25,298 nucleotides of DNA from Bacillota bacterium (GTDB taxonomy: Bacteria > Bacillota > Clostridia > Lachnospirales > Lachnospiraceae): assembly GCA_023414985.1 (NCBI GenBank), contig JAEZLY010000166.1, forward strand, positions 1 through 25,298, written 5' to 3'. This document shows, piece after piece, positions 1-6,704 of this stretch (position 1 is its first letter; each line of letters starts with the position of its first letter). A program made the translations under genes and the position numbers. The notes below the pieces were generated by a model, which saw only the letters and a program-made list of their open reading frames with translations, did not search any database and had not been told where the DNA came from.

Positions 1-608
1 AAATAATCCTTGGAATAATCCATCAGAGCCACAAGATCGGATGCGATGATGGAACCATCCTCCACATGGCATGCCACCAGTGGACTTGCATTTCGAAGGC
101 TGTAGATGATCTCCGGCTGATCAGCAAATATGATACAGAAGGCATAGGCCCCTTCGATTTTCTCTGCCGCTTTTAAGATTGCTGCATAGGCATCCCCCTC
201 GTACAGGCTGTCAAGCAGCATTGCAACAACCTCTGTATCTGTCTGAGAGACCGGTGTTCTGCCTGTATCAGCAAGCTCCACCTCAAGTGTATGATAATTT
301 TCGATAATTCCGTTGTGAAGCAGGGTTACCTTCCCGTGGGTATGCGGATGGGCATTCACATCCGTTACCCCGCCGTGGGTTGCCCATCTGGTATGCCCGA
401 TGCCGCAGGTTCCGTTGATATCCTGCTCCTTTTCTGCTTTCTCTATCAGATCGGATACCTTTCCCACCGACTTAACCGTACTGATTCTGCTGCCGTCATA
501 CAAAGCGATACCCGCACTGTCGTAACCACGGTATTCCAGGGCAGCAAGACCCCCTAAAAGTATATTTTTAGCCTGACGGCTGCCTGTATAGCCAATAATT
601 CCACACAT
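1..608 (-). CDS. glmS: Glutamine--fructose-6-phosphate aminotransferase, N-terminal part (runs off the left edge)
   Basis: This is the first 202 codons of GlmS, which makes glucosamine-6-phosphate from fructose-6-phosphate and glutamine, the entry step to peptidoglycan and other amino-sugar synthesis. The visible part is the class II glutamine amidotransferase domain: Met-Cys-Gly-Ile-Ile-Gly at the start puts the catalytic Cys at residue 2 after Met removal (Cys1 of the mature enzyme), followed by the LEYRGYDSAG and GHTRWATHG family motifs. The two SIS sugar-isomerase domains lie outside the window. The start at 606-608 is fixed by Cys2 and by an AGGAGGA ribosome site about 8 bases upstream. 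The gene has its own promoter and a long leader with a glmS ribozyme, so glucosamine-6-phosphate feedback on the mRNA is expected. Confidence 0.97.
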   Translation of the reverse strand, partial: MCGIIGYTGSRQAKNILLGGLAALEYRGYDSAGIALYDGSRISTVKSVGKVSDLIEKAEKEQDINGTCGIGHTRWATHGGVTDVNAHPHTHGKVTLLHNGIIENYHTLEVELADTGRTPVSQTDTEVVAMLLDSLYEGDAYAAILKAAEKIEGAYAFCIIFADQPEIIYSLRNASPLVACHVEDGSIIASDLVALMDYSKDY

Positions 609-649
609 AAATAAATCCTCCTATCCAATTTTCAAGGTTCATGATAACA

Positions 650-866
650 GATGAATTCACAGCACAAGTAAGCTTTGCGGCGTTCGCAAAGTCAGATTTG
701 TACCTAATTCATGTTCCTGGTTATGCCGCTGTTGTTTTGCCGTTGCCGGCTGTTTTCCTCGACATATACGCACCCAGGAGTACGAGAGAGCATCCGCCGA
801 AAATTTCGATGACCCTCTACCTCGTTAACCTCCAAATTTCTGATCCCAATGGAGGTGCATGGCGCT
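650..866 (-). ncRNA. glmS ribozyme/riboswitch in the glmS leader
   Basis: Read on the minus strand, the leader carries the hallmark GCGCC after a predicted cleavage site between 866 (A) and 865 (G). It is followed by AGGTTAACGAGG and then ATCGAAATTTTCGGCGGATG, which match the conserved core of glmS ribozymes. The 3' part folds into a long hairpin (653-658 with 705-710, inner stem 673-679/685-691) in the position of P4/P4.1. In this family glucosamine-6-phosphate is the cofactor for self-cleavage, and the cleaved mRNA is degraded. The core assignment is secure; the exact 3' limit is approximate. Confidence 0.95.
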
Positions 867-1045
867 AATTGATACATTTCTGTAAGACAGATCTTGGGTT
901 GATCTTAGTGAACGGGTTACTGTTATCACAAATCTCACTCTATTCTATGTAGCTAACCTCCTTTTTGTTCAATTCTTATGTTCCGGATAATAATTTCTAT
1001 CATTTATCATTCTGACCTTATTCGGGAGATTTTTGTGATGATGCC

Positions 1046-1074
1046 ATGGTATCATTGTGCACGAAGATTGTCAA
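1046..1074 (-). promoter_or_regulatory. Sigma-A-type promoter of glmS
   Basis: A perfect TTGACA (-35) at 1069-1074 and TACCAT (-10, 4/6) at 1046-1051 are separated by exactly 17 bases, pointing leftward. Transcription would start near 1039, giving a leader of about 430 nt, of which about 170 nt precede the ribozyme cleavage site. That 5' piece has no clear open frame. Confidence 0.75.
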
Positions 1075-1100
1075 TCCCTTACTCCGAGTAATCGGCAGAC

Positions 1101-1163
1101 AAAAAACTCACATTTCATACAGGGTTGCCTTATTCGGTCGAAGCCCCTGTCGAACTGTGAGTT
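1101..1163 (-). terminator. Intrinsic terminator after the AmmeMemoRadiSam operon
   Basis: On the minus strand an outer stem AACTCACA/TGTGAGTT (1156-1163 with 1105-1112) encloses an inner ACAGGG/CCCTGT stem (1145-1150 with 1119-1124) and runs into six T residues (1106-1101). It lies just downstream of the 51-codon gene and about 30 bases before the glmS promoter, so it separates the two units. Confidence 0.8.
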
Positions 1164-1187
1164 AATTGATTTTCTATTATTTATCCA

Positions 1188-1343
1188 TTATTCATCCCTG
1201 TACCTATTGTTCTGCCTTCCGACCCCTTCCTTTCGGACATTATGATTCTGGTTCTGGTTTTCGGGCTTAACGGAATTCGTCGTTGTATTAAACAATTCAT
1301 TCTGTTTTTTCTGGTTGGATTTTTCCTTCTGTTTCTGATCCAT
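1188..1343 (-). CDS. Small hydrophilic protein, 51 residues, unknown function
   Basis: A short open frame starting MDQKQKEKSNQ and ending RYRDE, too short for usual gene-length cut-offs. It has a good ribosome site (AGGAAGGAG, 5 bases before ATG at 1341-1343), lies 71 bases after the amrS stop, and is followed directly by an intrinsic terminator; together these argue that it is a real last gene of the operon. The product is very rich in Asn, Gln and Lys, has no membrane segment, no cysteine and no motif I recognise, and is probably largely disordered. Its function is unknown; placement suggests co-expression with the AmmeMemoRadiSam proteins. Confidence 0.6.
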   Translation of the reverse strand: MDQKQKEKSNQKKQNELFNTTTNSVKPENQNQNHNVRKEGVGRQNNRYRDE

Positions 1344-1414
1344 GGCTTCTCCTTCCTATGAACATTTTCGTCTGGATTAGTATGAATCAGTTTCCGTTCG
1401 GCTATACAGCCCTC

Positions 1415-2242
1415 CTAGCAATTCCCTTCGTGGACATGACGCAGGTGCTTCCTGGCTATTGCGGCAAGGCGATAGACCTTATTCACCGGAGTGGCCTCCC
1501 GATCCTGCATCCGATAACGAGGGAAGAATCGGGAAATATGAAGTGGAATATCGGGATTAAGAGAAGCGAGCCAGCCGGATAGTTCCTGCATCTCTTCTTC
1601 ACTGTCATTCTCTCCCGGTATGATTAAGGTAGTAACCTCTACATGATTATTTTCAGCAGCAAGCTCGATCGTACGCTTCACAGTGGCCAGATCTCCTCGA
1701 AGCTTATGGTAGAACTCTTCCGTAAAGCCCTTTAGGTCGATGTTAAAAGCATCTATGACCGGCAGTAGCTCCTTTAGCGGTTCCTCACAGATATAACCGT
1801 TGGTTACTGCAACATTCTTTAACCCATGCTCCTTTGCCTCAGTCGCGCAATCCCGGACAAATTCGAATCCGATCAGAGGCTCGTTATAGGTATAGGCTAT
1901 ACCAATGTTGCCCATACTGCGCAGCTCAAGCGCTTTCCCTACCAGTTCCGGGACAGTTACCTGCTGTGTCTCTATCCCGTCGGCACCGACCATAGAGATA
2001 TCGCAATTCTGACAGAAAGGACAATTTAAATTGCAGCCATAGCTCCCTACGGAAAGGATTCTGCTACCGGGATAAAAATGATACAGAGGCTTCTTTTCAA
2101 TCGGATCAAGAGCAAGGGATGTCAACTTTCCGTAATTGTCACTGACGATATTCCCGTTTACATTCCTTCTTGCCTTGCAAAGCCCGATATGACCTTCTTC
2201 AATCTTGCATCGATGAGGGCATATCTCACACTCTACTCTCAT
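1415..2242 (-). CDS. amrS: AmmeMemoRadiSam system radical SAM protein
   Basis: A 275-residue radical SAM protein. The AdoMet [4Fe-4S] motif CNLNCPFC is at residues 70-77 (Cys70, Cys74, Cys77). Upstream is the family-typical N-terminal cysteine cluster CEICPHRC...GLCKAR (Cys5, 8, 12, 22). The region around 115-150 (AYTYNEP...VTNGY) and the NIDLKGF stretch resemble activating-enzyme-type radical SAM proteins. The start ATG overlaps the stop of the upstream gene by four bases (ATGA), so the two are translationally coupled. AmrS is part of the conserved AmmeMemoRadiSam set found in bacteria and archaea; I know of no settled biochemical role and assign none. Confidence 0.93.
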   Translation of the reverse strand: MRVECEICPHRCKIEEGHIGLCKARRNVNGNIVSDNYGKLTSLALDPIEKKPLYHFYPGSRILSVGSYGCNLNCPFCQNCDISMVGADGIETQQVTVPELVGKALELRSMGNIGIAYTYNEPLIGFEFVRDCATEAKEHGLKNVAVTNGYICEEPLKELLPVIDAFNIDLKGFTEEFYHKLRGDLATVKRTIELAAENNHVEVTTLIIPGENDSEEEMQELSGWLASLNPDIPLHISRFFPRYRMQDREATPVNKVYRLAAIARKHLRHVHEGNC

Positions 2243-3624
2243 TTATGTCTCACCACCTCGAAGCGTTCCATTGTAAAGGTCTCGTTATCATAGATACCCG
2301 CTTTCTTTTTGGCAATATCTATCTGCTGGGGAATCGTATCCACACCCTCCAGGTTCGGCAGCAGAAGGCCGCGCTTCCTTCCGGATGACACAATGACACC
2401 ATATCTCTTTACATCCAGCTCCTCCATGGATTTGATCGGCTCGGCTTCTCCCAGCACGTCCACGCTGTAGACGAGCTCGTCCAGCTCACTCTTTGACACC
2501 GGAGGGAATCTTGGGTCCTCGAGTCCCGAGCTGACCGCATTCCGAAGGATTTCCTCCGCTATACTGTTCGTTACGGGGCTTATCGTACCGATACATCCCC
2601 GAAGGCTGCCGTGCTTCTTCAGCGAAACGAAAACTCCCGCCCTGCGGTTCGCAATCTCCTCCGGCAGATTCTCAGGCTGCTTCGCAGGCTTTCCTGTCAT
2701 GACATAGGTCTCCAGAGATAGTCTCGCCAGATGAACGTATTCATCCTCCTGCTTCTGCAGCTCCTTGGCGATCTCCTTCTGTTTGTTCGTAAATATCTCA
2801 TCAAAGTTCCGGCTCGGTGCTTCTCCTGCCAGCTTAAACTCACATACGGCATAGCCCACTCCGAAGGTCCCTTCATAAGAGAGGAAATCCGGTACTACCT
2901 CTCTGCCGCTCAGTGTACCTGCCATGATGATAAAGGAACGCAGACCGCACTCCGCTGCTTTCTCACAAAAGTCCGGATCCAGCTCCAGAAATTTTAAGAA
3001 GTCTCCTTCCTTCATCGCCTGTGTGACCTCATTATCGAATTCTACCCCTTCCTGTGTAAATCCGTAAGGCCCTTCCTCCTTCAGCTTATGGGAAAGATCC
3101 CCGCTGGCTACCATAACTATTCTGCGGTTCAGCTTCTCTGCGGTCTCATTGATACATCTTCCCAGATGGTAATGCAGTGGGAGAGATAAACCGGATAATC
3201 CTATCCTGACCAGTTTGTACGAATCGAGATATTGATTAATGAAATACAACGGCACCATCGTACCATGGTCAAGCTCCGGGTTCTTTTCCCCAAGCGTTCC
3301 GGCTTCGACACCTCTTCTCTCCGCTCTGTCCTCCAGCGCCCTCGTAAATTCCTCATCGTATTCTACGCGAAAGGATACCTGACTTGCACCGAATTGTCCC
3401 AGATCACCTTTTGCAGATTTGCCGGGCGAGATGTGAAAGTAATCAGAGTACATGATGGAGTGGGGTGAGGTTATAATGATTGTATCCGGCTTCAATGCTG
3501 CAATTCTTTTTGCAACCTCATGATAGCTGTTCAGCGTAGCACTAACCTTATTTTCTTCTCCCCTGCCGACTTCAGCGACAATGAGCGGCGGATGGGGAAC
3601 GATAAATGCACCGACAATTGACAT
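2239..3624 (-). CDS. AmmeMemoRadiSam system protein B-A fusion (Memo-like + AMMECR1-like)
   Basis: A 461-residue two-domain protein. Residues 1-265 are the Memo-like fold related to LigB/class III extradiol dioxygenases, with candidate metal or active-site residues His11 (VPHPPL), His55 (TSPHS), Asp119-His120 (LDHGTM) and His179 (GDLSHK). Residues about 285-461 are the AMMECR1-like domain with its signature LRGCIGT at 341-347. In many genomes these are two genes (amrB and amrA); here they are one polypeptide, implying stable 1:1 action. It is the first gene of the operon, with ATG at 3622-3624 preceded by GAGGTGG. The biochemical role of the family is not established. Confidence 0.93.
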   Translation of the reverse strand: MSIVGAFIVPHPPLIVAEVGRGEENKVSATLNSYHEVAKRIAALKPDTIIITSPHSIMYSDYFHISPGKSAKGDLGQFGASQVSFRVEYDEEFTRALEDRAERRGVEAGTLGEKNPELDHGTMVPLYFINQYLDSYKLVRIGLSGLSLPLHYHLGRCINETAEKLNRRIVMVASGDLSHKLKEEGPYGFTQEGVEFDNEVTQAMKEGDFLKFLELDPDFCEKAAECGLRSFIIMAGTLSGREVVPDFLSYEGTFGVGYAVCEFKLAGEAPSRNFDEIFTNKQKEIAKELQKQEDEYVHLARLSLETYVMTGKPAKQPENLPEEIANRRAGVFVSLKKHGSLRGCIGTISPVTNSIAEEILRNAVSSGLEDPRFPPVSKSELDELVYSVDVLGEAEPIKSMEELDVKRYGVIVSSGRKRGLLLPNLEGVDTIPQQIDIAKKKAGIYDNETFTMERFEVVRHK

Positions 3625-3669
3625 AGCGTACCACCTCTTTCAAGATATTTCTTTCCATGATCTGACTTT

Positions 3670-3698
3670 ATTATATGCCTTTTTTGAATATATATAAA
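3670..3698 (-). promoter_or_regulatory. Promoter of the AmmeMemoRadiSam operon
   Basis: A consensus TATAAT (-10) at 3670-3675 and TTTATA (-35, 4/6) at 3693-3698 with a 17-base spacer, pointing leftward, about 45 bases upstream of the start codon. Confidence 0.6.
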
Positions 3699-3732
3699 GT
3701 GCCTGGGTATTTTTCAGAAATCCGTATAAAAC

Positions 3733-3845
3733 AAAGTGTCAGCCAGCTGACACTTTTGCGCCCGAGCGGGTTGCGTAGCAACAAACATCCTCTCCGCGAG
3801 GTGCGCATCCTTGTGGAGCATTTTTTATAGGATGACTTTCCTATA
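3733..3845. repeat. Cluster of small palindromes in the intergenic region (REP-like)
   Basis: The 274-base gap between the amr operon and the next gene is full of short hairpins: a perfect 10-bp stem with a 4-base loop (3733-3742/3747-3756), GTTGC-gta-GCAAC (3770-3782), CCTC/GAGG (3789-3801) and TATAGGA/TCCTATA (3826-3832/3839-3845). The density suggests a dispersed palindromic intergenic element rather than a gene. The first hairpin is followed on the minus strand by a T-rich run and could act as a second terminator. Confidence 0.45.
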
Positions 3846-3849
3846 AGAT

Positions 3850-3880
3850 AAAAAAGGAGGACAGCTTGCGCTAATCCTCC
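3850..3880 (-). terminator. Intrinsic terminator of the HTH/FlhA-like gene
   Basis: On the minus strand GGAGGA (3875-3880) pairs with TCCTCC (3856-3861) and is followed by six T residues. It begins 19 bases after the stop codon of the upstream gene. Confidence 0.7.
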
Positions 3881-3898
3881 CTTTATCCGTATTCCTAA

Positions 3899-4708
3899 TT
3901 ATAGCTTCAATGTATCGATGATCCGGTCGGCCATCAGATCCGTGTCTTCGGTCGCCTCTGACTCTTCCAAAAACTCAAGTATCTTCATCAGGTTTCTGAT
4001 CGGCTTCCTTTTTCTGATCAAGGATGACAGTACAGCCTGCAGCTCTGATAACGAGACTTTCTCAGGAATAACCCCATTTACCGCTGCCGGATACTTGCCG
4101 GTCAGGTTATCAACAAGGAGCTGTATCATCTGATGATTGACTATTTTATCAAAATGCTCCAGGACTGTCTCCTCCAGACGATCACAGATTTCCCGAAATG
4201 TATTCTCAGTAACACTCTTAAGGTCGCTCTTATATAGTATTCTGTCGTAAGCCAGAATACGATATTCCAGCTCTCCCAGACTCTCGTTATCTCTGATTCT
4301 CAGAACCGGCAGCAGGAACCCGTATTTCTTAGCCATTCTTTCTCTTAATTCCCGGATAACGGGGAACTGCTCCTGATATTCTTTCGTCAACACCCCGACG
4401 AAACCGGTCCCTGTTTCGAGTGTTAAGGGTTCTGCCAGAACATCCCGAAGAAGCTGTGTTGCTGCCTTCTCATCCTTATCTTCTGTCAGATTTGAGCTTA
4501 TGGTATCCCTGCCGATCAGATAATCAGAGGAGCATTTTGCTATCTCGCAAAGAGAAAACAGCAAATCCAGATCGGGGTAACCGTTTCCCCTCTCCCATTT
4601 TGATACAGCCTGCGGGGTTACTCCCAGCCGGGCAGCCAGCTGTTCCTGGGTCATCCCCTGTTCTTTTCTTGCCAAAGCCAAACGCCTTCCAAAGTCATTC
4701 ATTCCCAT
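3899..4708 (-). CDS. Xre-family HTH regulator fused to an FlhA/SctV (FHIPEP) C-terminal-like domain
   Basis: A 269-residue soluble protein. Residues 5-62 are a classic HTH_3/Xre DNA-binding domain (GMTQEQLAARLGVTPQAVSKWERG). Residues about 96-268 resemble the cytoplasmic domain of the FlhA/SctV type III export gate: LLPVLRIRDN (132-141) matches the PVVRIRDN block, EYRI follows, then QMIQLLVDNLTGKYPAAV (193-210) and VSLSELQAVLSSLIRKRKPI (218-237) match the C-terminal helices of FlhA. The subdomain between these blocks in FlhA is largely missing, and there is no membrane region. The start is set by AGGAGG 9 bases upstream of ATG. It is monocistronic, with its own promoter, a possible self-operator and a terminator. 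The DNA-binding role is clear; a link to flagellar or type III export is inference from homology by eye. Confidence 0.88.
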   Translation of the reverse strand: MGMNDFGRRLALARKEQGMTQEQLAARLGVTPQAVSKWERGNGYPDLDLLFSLCEIAKCSSDYLIGRDTISSNLTEDKDEKAATQLLRDVLAEPLTLETGTGFVGVLTKEYQEQFPVIRELRERMAKKYGFLLPVLRIRDNESLGELEYRILAYDRILYKSDLKSVTENTFREICDRLEETVLEHFDKIVNHQMIQLLVDNLTGKYPAAVNGVIPEKVSLSELQAVLSSLIRKRKPIRNLMKILEFLEESEATEDTDLMADRIIDTLKL

Positions 4709-4738
4709 ATCTCTCTTCCTCCTGTGTTAAGTCTCGCT

Positions 4739-4757
4739 TGTTAAAATGATAGTAACA
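4739..4757. promoter_or_regulatory. Possible operator over the -10 of the HTH/FlhA-like gene
   Basis: A perfect inverted repeat TGTTA-N9-TAACA covers the -10 element. A second TTAC-N4-GTAA repeat lies in the spacer/-35 area. Such symmetry suits autoregulation by an Xre protein, but no binding evidence is available. Confidence 0.3.
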
Positions 4758-4777
4758 CAGTTTCTTACGTTAGTAAA
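4749..4777 (-). promoter_or_regulatory. Promoter of the HTH/FlhA-like gene
   Basis: TTTACT (-35, 4/6) at 4772-4777, a 17-base spacer, and TACTAT (-10, 5/6) at 4749-4754, pointing leftward into the gene about 40 bases upstream of its start. Confidence 0.6.
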
Positions 4778-4807
4778 ACAACGGTTCATTGAGTATTAAC
4801 CCAACGG

Positions 4808-5335
4808 TCAGAATACAAGATTCGTCATAATCGTACTGGCGATAATTCCCGTCAGCATCGCCATCAGGCAGCCTAATAAGGTATATCGGGTCTTCTTGAC
4901 CCCCGCTGCCATAAAATATACCGCCATGGTATAGAAAATGGTCTCCGTACTGCTCATAATGACGGAAATCAGCCTTCCGTAGTAGGAGTCCGGCCCATAC
5001 TCCTTAAAAATATCCAACACCAGGCTGGTCGCCGCCGAAGAGGAGAACATCTTGATAATTACCACAGGCACCAGTTGGGAGGGGAAGTGGATATAATCCG
5101 TAAAAGGCTTCAGAATTCCGGATAGGATATTTAACGCCCCAGAAGCGCGTAAAACGCCGATTGCCACCATCAAACCGATGAGGGTGGGTAAAATATCAAA
5201 TACAACCTTAAAGCCGTCCTTGGCCCCACTGATAAATTCATCAAAGATATTGACCTTGGAAATCAACCCGAGTCCGATGATATAGAAGAAAAGGAAGGGG
5301 ATGATATAGTCTGAAACATAGATCAGGAACTTCAT
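4808..5335 (-). CDS. spmB: Spore maturation protein B
   Basis: A 175-residue integral membrane protein of the nucleoside-recognition (Gate) family, close in length to B. subtilis SpmB. With SpmA it is needed for normal spore core dehydration and heat resistance in Bacillus and Clostridium. Hydrophobic segments fill most of the length, with the family-like stretch SSSAATSLVLDIF in the middle. I place the start at ATG 5333-5335 (MKFLIYVSD), preceded by GGGGGGAG; the frame stays open upstream into spmA, but that extension is hydrophilic and lacks a ribosome site. The start lies 17 bases after the spmA stop, so the two form an operon. Confidence 0.93.
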   Translation of the reverse strand: MKFLIYVSDYIIPFLFFYIIGLGLISKVNIFDEFISGAKDGFKVVFDILPTLIGLMVAIGVLRASGALNILSGILKPFTDYIHFPSQLVPVVIIKMFSSSAATSLVLDIFKEYGPDSYYGRLISVIMSSTETIFYTMAVYFMAAGVKKTRYTLLGCLMAMLTGIIASTIMTNLVF

Positions 5336-5352
5336 CTGCTTTCTCCCCCCTT

Positions 5353-5946
5353 TTAATGTCTGCCGTTCATGCTGCTCAGTTTTCTGGCAATCACGGAAAA
5401 GGCAAGACCCATGCAAGTCGAGCATACAGTTGCCACCAGTCCGCAACCGAGTATTTCTGCAGGATTGACGGAACCGTACTGGCTTCGGTAAGCGATGACA
5501 TTTACGGGAATCAGCTGAAGTGAAGAGATATTAACGATCAGCAGAGTACACATATCACAGCTTGCCACGGGGGAATCATGATTCAGTTTCTTTAACTCCT
5601 TCATCGCCATCAGGCCCATAGGGGTTGCCGCCCAACCAAGTCCAAGGATATTGGCAATCATATTGGAAGCTATGTATTCATTGGCAATATGTCCTGCCGG
5701 AATATCCGGATATAAAAACCGAAGCAGCGGACGCAATAGTCTGGTAAAAGCATCTACAAGACCGCACTTTTTCGCTACCTGCATCAGTCCTGTCCACATA
5801 GCCATAATTCCCAGCATGGTAATACAAAGAGCCACTGCCTCCTTTGATGAATTAATTGTTGCCTTGCTGACTGCTCCGATTTCTCCCTCCAATACTCCAA
5901 CCACGATACCCAGTACGATCATGATACCCCACAGATAATTCAGCAT
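5353..5946 (-). CDS. spmA: Spore maturation protein A
   Basis: A 197-residue integral membrane protein of the nucleoside-recognition family. The stretch ANEYIASNMIANILGLGWAA near residues 88-107 and the following ATPMGLMAMKEL are typical of SpmA. It works with SpmB, encoded directly downstream, in spore core dehydration. The ATG at 5944-5946 has a GGAGAGG ribosome site. The gene is divergent from abrB across a 340-base AT-rich gap. I looked for forespore or mother-cell sigma-factor promoters upstream and found no convincing match, although spore-specific expression is expected for the family. Its presence is the main sign that this organism sporulates. Confidence 0.94.
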   Translation of the reverse strand: MLNYLWGIMIVLGIVVGVLEGEIGAVSKATINSSKEAVALCITMLGIMAMWTGLMQVAKKCGLVDAFTRLLRPLLRFLYPDIPAGHIANEYIASNMIANILGLGWAATPMGLMAMKELKKLNHDSPVASCDMCTLLIVNISSLQLIPVNVIAYRSQYGSVNPAEILGCGLVATVCSTCMGLAFSVIARKLSSMNGRH

Positions 5947-6286
5947 AGTACCTCTCCTTTACTTAATATTCCTCCGAAATCTTTCGAAGATGACATAGTT
6001 AATAGAATTTTTAGACCTATATTTTGTTGTTTATTATAACTATATTCCTGTTTTTGGGAGACATTCCTCGTTTTTTTCGATTTTATTAGTATTTATTGTA
6101 TCCCATTTACATTTATTGTTTAAATAGTGCTATGTTTTGACAATTATTTTAGTTGACTTTAAAAAAATCCTATGATATCTTATTTTATGCTATTACAAAT
6201 AATGTAAAGTCACACTGAGGCTCTATGTGCATTTTTAATAGCAATCTATTTTATTCCCCAATACACTTGAGAAAAGGAGGCCTACT
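5947..6286. other. AT-rich divergent intergenic region between spmA and abrB
   Basis: This region holds no open frame with a ribosome site. It contains the abrB promoter(s) on the right, a TATAAT near 6034-6039 on the minus strand that lacks a -35 partner, and two copies of ATTTATTGT at 6091-6099 and 6111-6119, exactly 20 bases apart (two helical turns), just upstream of the abrB -35 elements. Confidence 0.5.
6137..6181 (+). promoter_or_regulatory. abrB promoter region with two overlapping -35 elements
   Basis: TTGACT at 6153-6158, a 17-base spacer and TATCTT at 6176-6181 form the downstream promoter. A perfect TTGACA at 6137-6142 with a 17-base spacer to TAAAAA at 6160-6165 could be a second one. 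Either gives a leader of roughly 100 nt or more. Confidence 0.55.
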
Positions 6287-6544
6287 ATGAAAAGTACAGG
6301 TATCGTAAGAAGACTGGATGAGCTCGGAAGAATTACTCTTCCCATCGAGTTAAGAAGAACATTGGATGTAAGTGAAAGAGATCCTTTGGAAATTTTTGTT
6401 GATGAAGGTAAAATTATTCTTCAGAAGTATGAACCCACTGATATTTTCAACGGCAACAAGGACAATTTGCTTGAATATCAGGGAAAGAAAATCTCTAAGG
6501 ACACTATTGTAGAACTGGCAAAGCTTGCAGGAATCATCGAGTAG
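6287..6544 (+). CDS. abrB: AbrB/SpoVT-family transition-state regulator
   Basis: An 85-residue protein whose first 50 residues are a SpoVT/AbrB swapped-hairpin DNA-binding domain (MKSTGIVRRLDELGRITLPI, then ELRRTLDVSERDPLEIFVDE and KIILQKYEP), very similar to B. subtilis AbrB. In Bacillus AbrB represses stationary-phase and sporulation genes; a similar role here is inferred. The C-terminal half is shorter and different from the Bacillus protein and has no cysteine, so the Cys54 important in B. subtilis AbrB is absent. The start has AAGGAGG 6 bases upstream. It converges on the yaaR-holB-rsmI operon, as abrB does in Bacillus. Confidence 0.92.
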   Translation: MKSTGIVRRLDELGRITLPIELRRTLDVSERDPLEIFVDEGKIILQKYEPTDIFNGNKDNLLEYQGKKISKDTIVELAKLAGIIE

Positions 6545-6621
6545 TTACATAATGACATTCATCGTTCTTGCCGAACGTATTCCATTAGAAATTACTTAGA
6601 GCATTGTGCCTGTAAAAGGGC

Positions 6622-6638
6622 ATCCTGATTGTCAGGAT
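6622..6638 (+). terminator. Possible weak terminator hairpin after abrB
   Basis: ATCCTGA-ttg-TCAGGAT is a perfect 7-bp hairpin about 78 bases after the abrB stop, followed by TGTTTCTG. It is weaker than the bidirectional terminator just beyond it. Confidence 0.35.
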
Positions 6639-6655
6639 TGTTTCTGTCAGACGAA

Positions 6656-6693
6656 AGAAAAAAGAGCCTGTCATTATATGACGGGCTCTTATT
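6656..6693. terminator. Bidirectional terminator between convergent abrB and the TPR/MORN gene
   Basis: A 13-bp stem with a 3-base loop (6662-6674/6678-6690, one G-T pair) is flanked by an A run on the left and T-rich sequence on the right. Leftward it ends in TTTTTT, rightward in TTATTAT, so it can stop both convergent transcripts. Confidence 0.85.
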
Positions 6694-6704
6694 ATATCTA
6701 TGAA

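Noticed and set aside
3826..3845. TATAGGA/TCCTATA hairpin as a terminator
   Set aside because: In both directions the stem is followed by A residues rather than T residues.
5336..5446. Upstream extension of spmB into spmA
   Set aside because: The added residues are charged and unlike SpmB; the internal ATG at 5333-5335 has a good ribosome site and gives the usual length.
6068..6082. Spo0A box before abrB
   Set aside because: The TTTTTTCGATTT stretch matches only part of the TTCGACA consensus, and in an AT-rich gap this is expected by chance.
5947..6110. Sporulation sigma-factor promoter for spmA
   Set aside because: GATACAAT near 6099-6092 resembles a sigma-E -10, but no matching -35 lies at the right distance; no good sigma-G pair was found.
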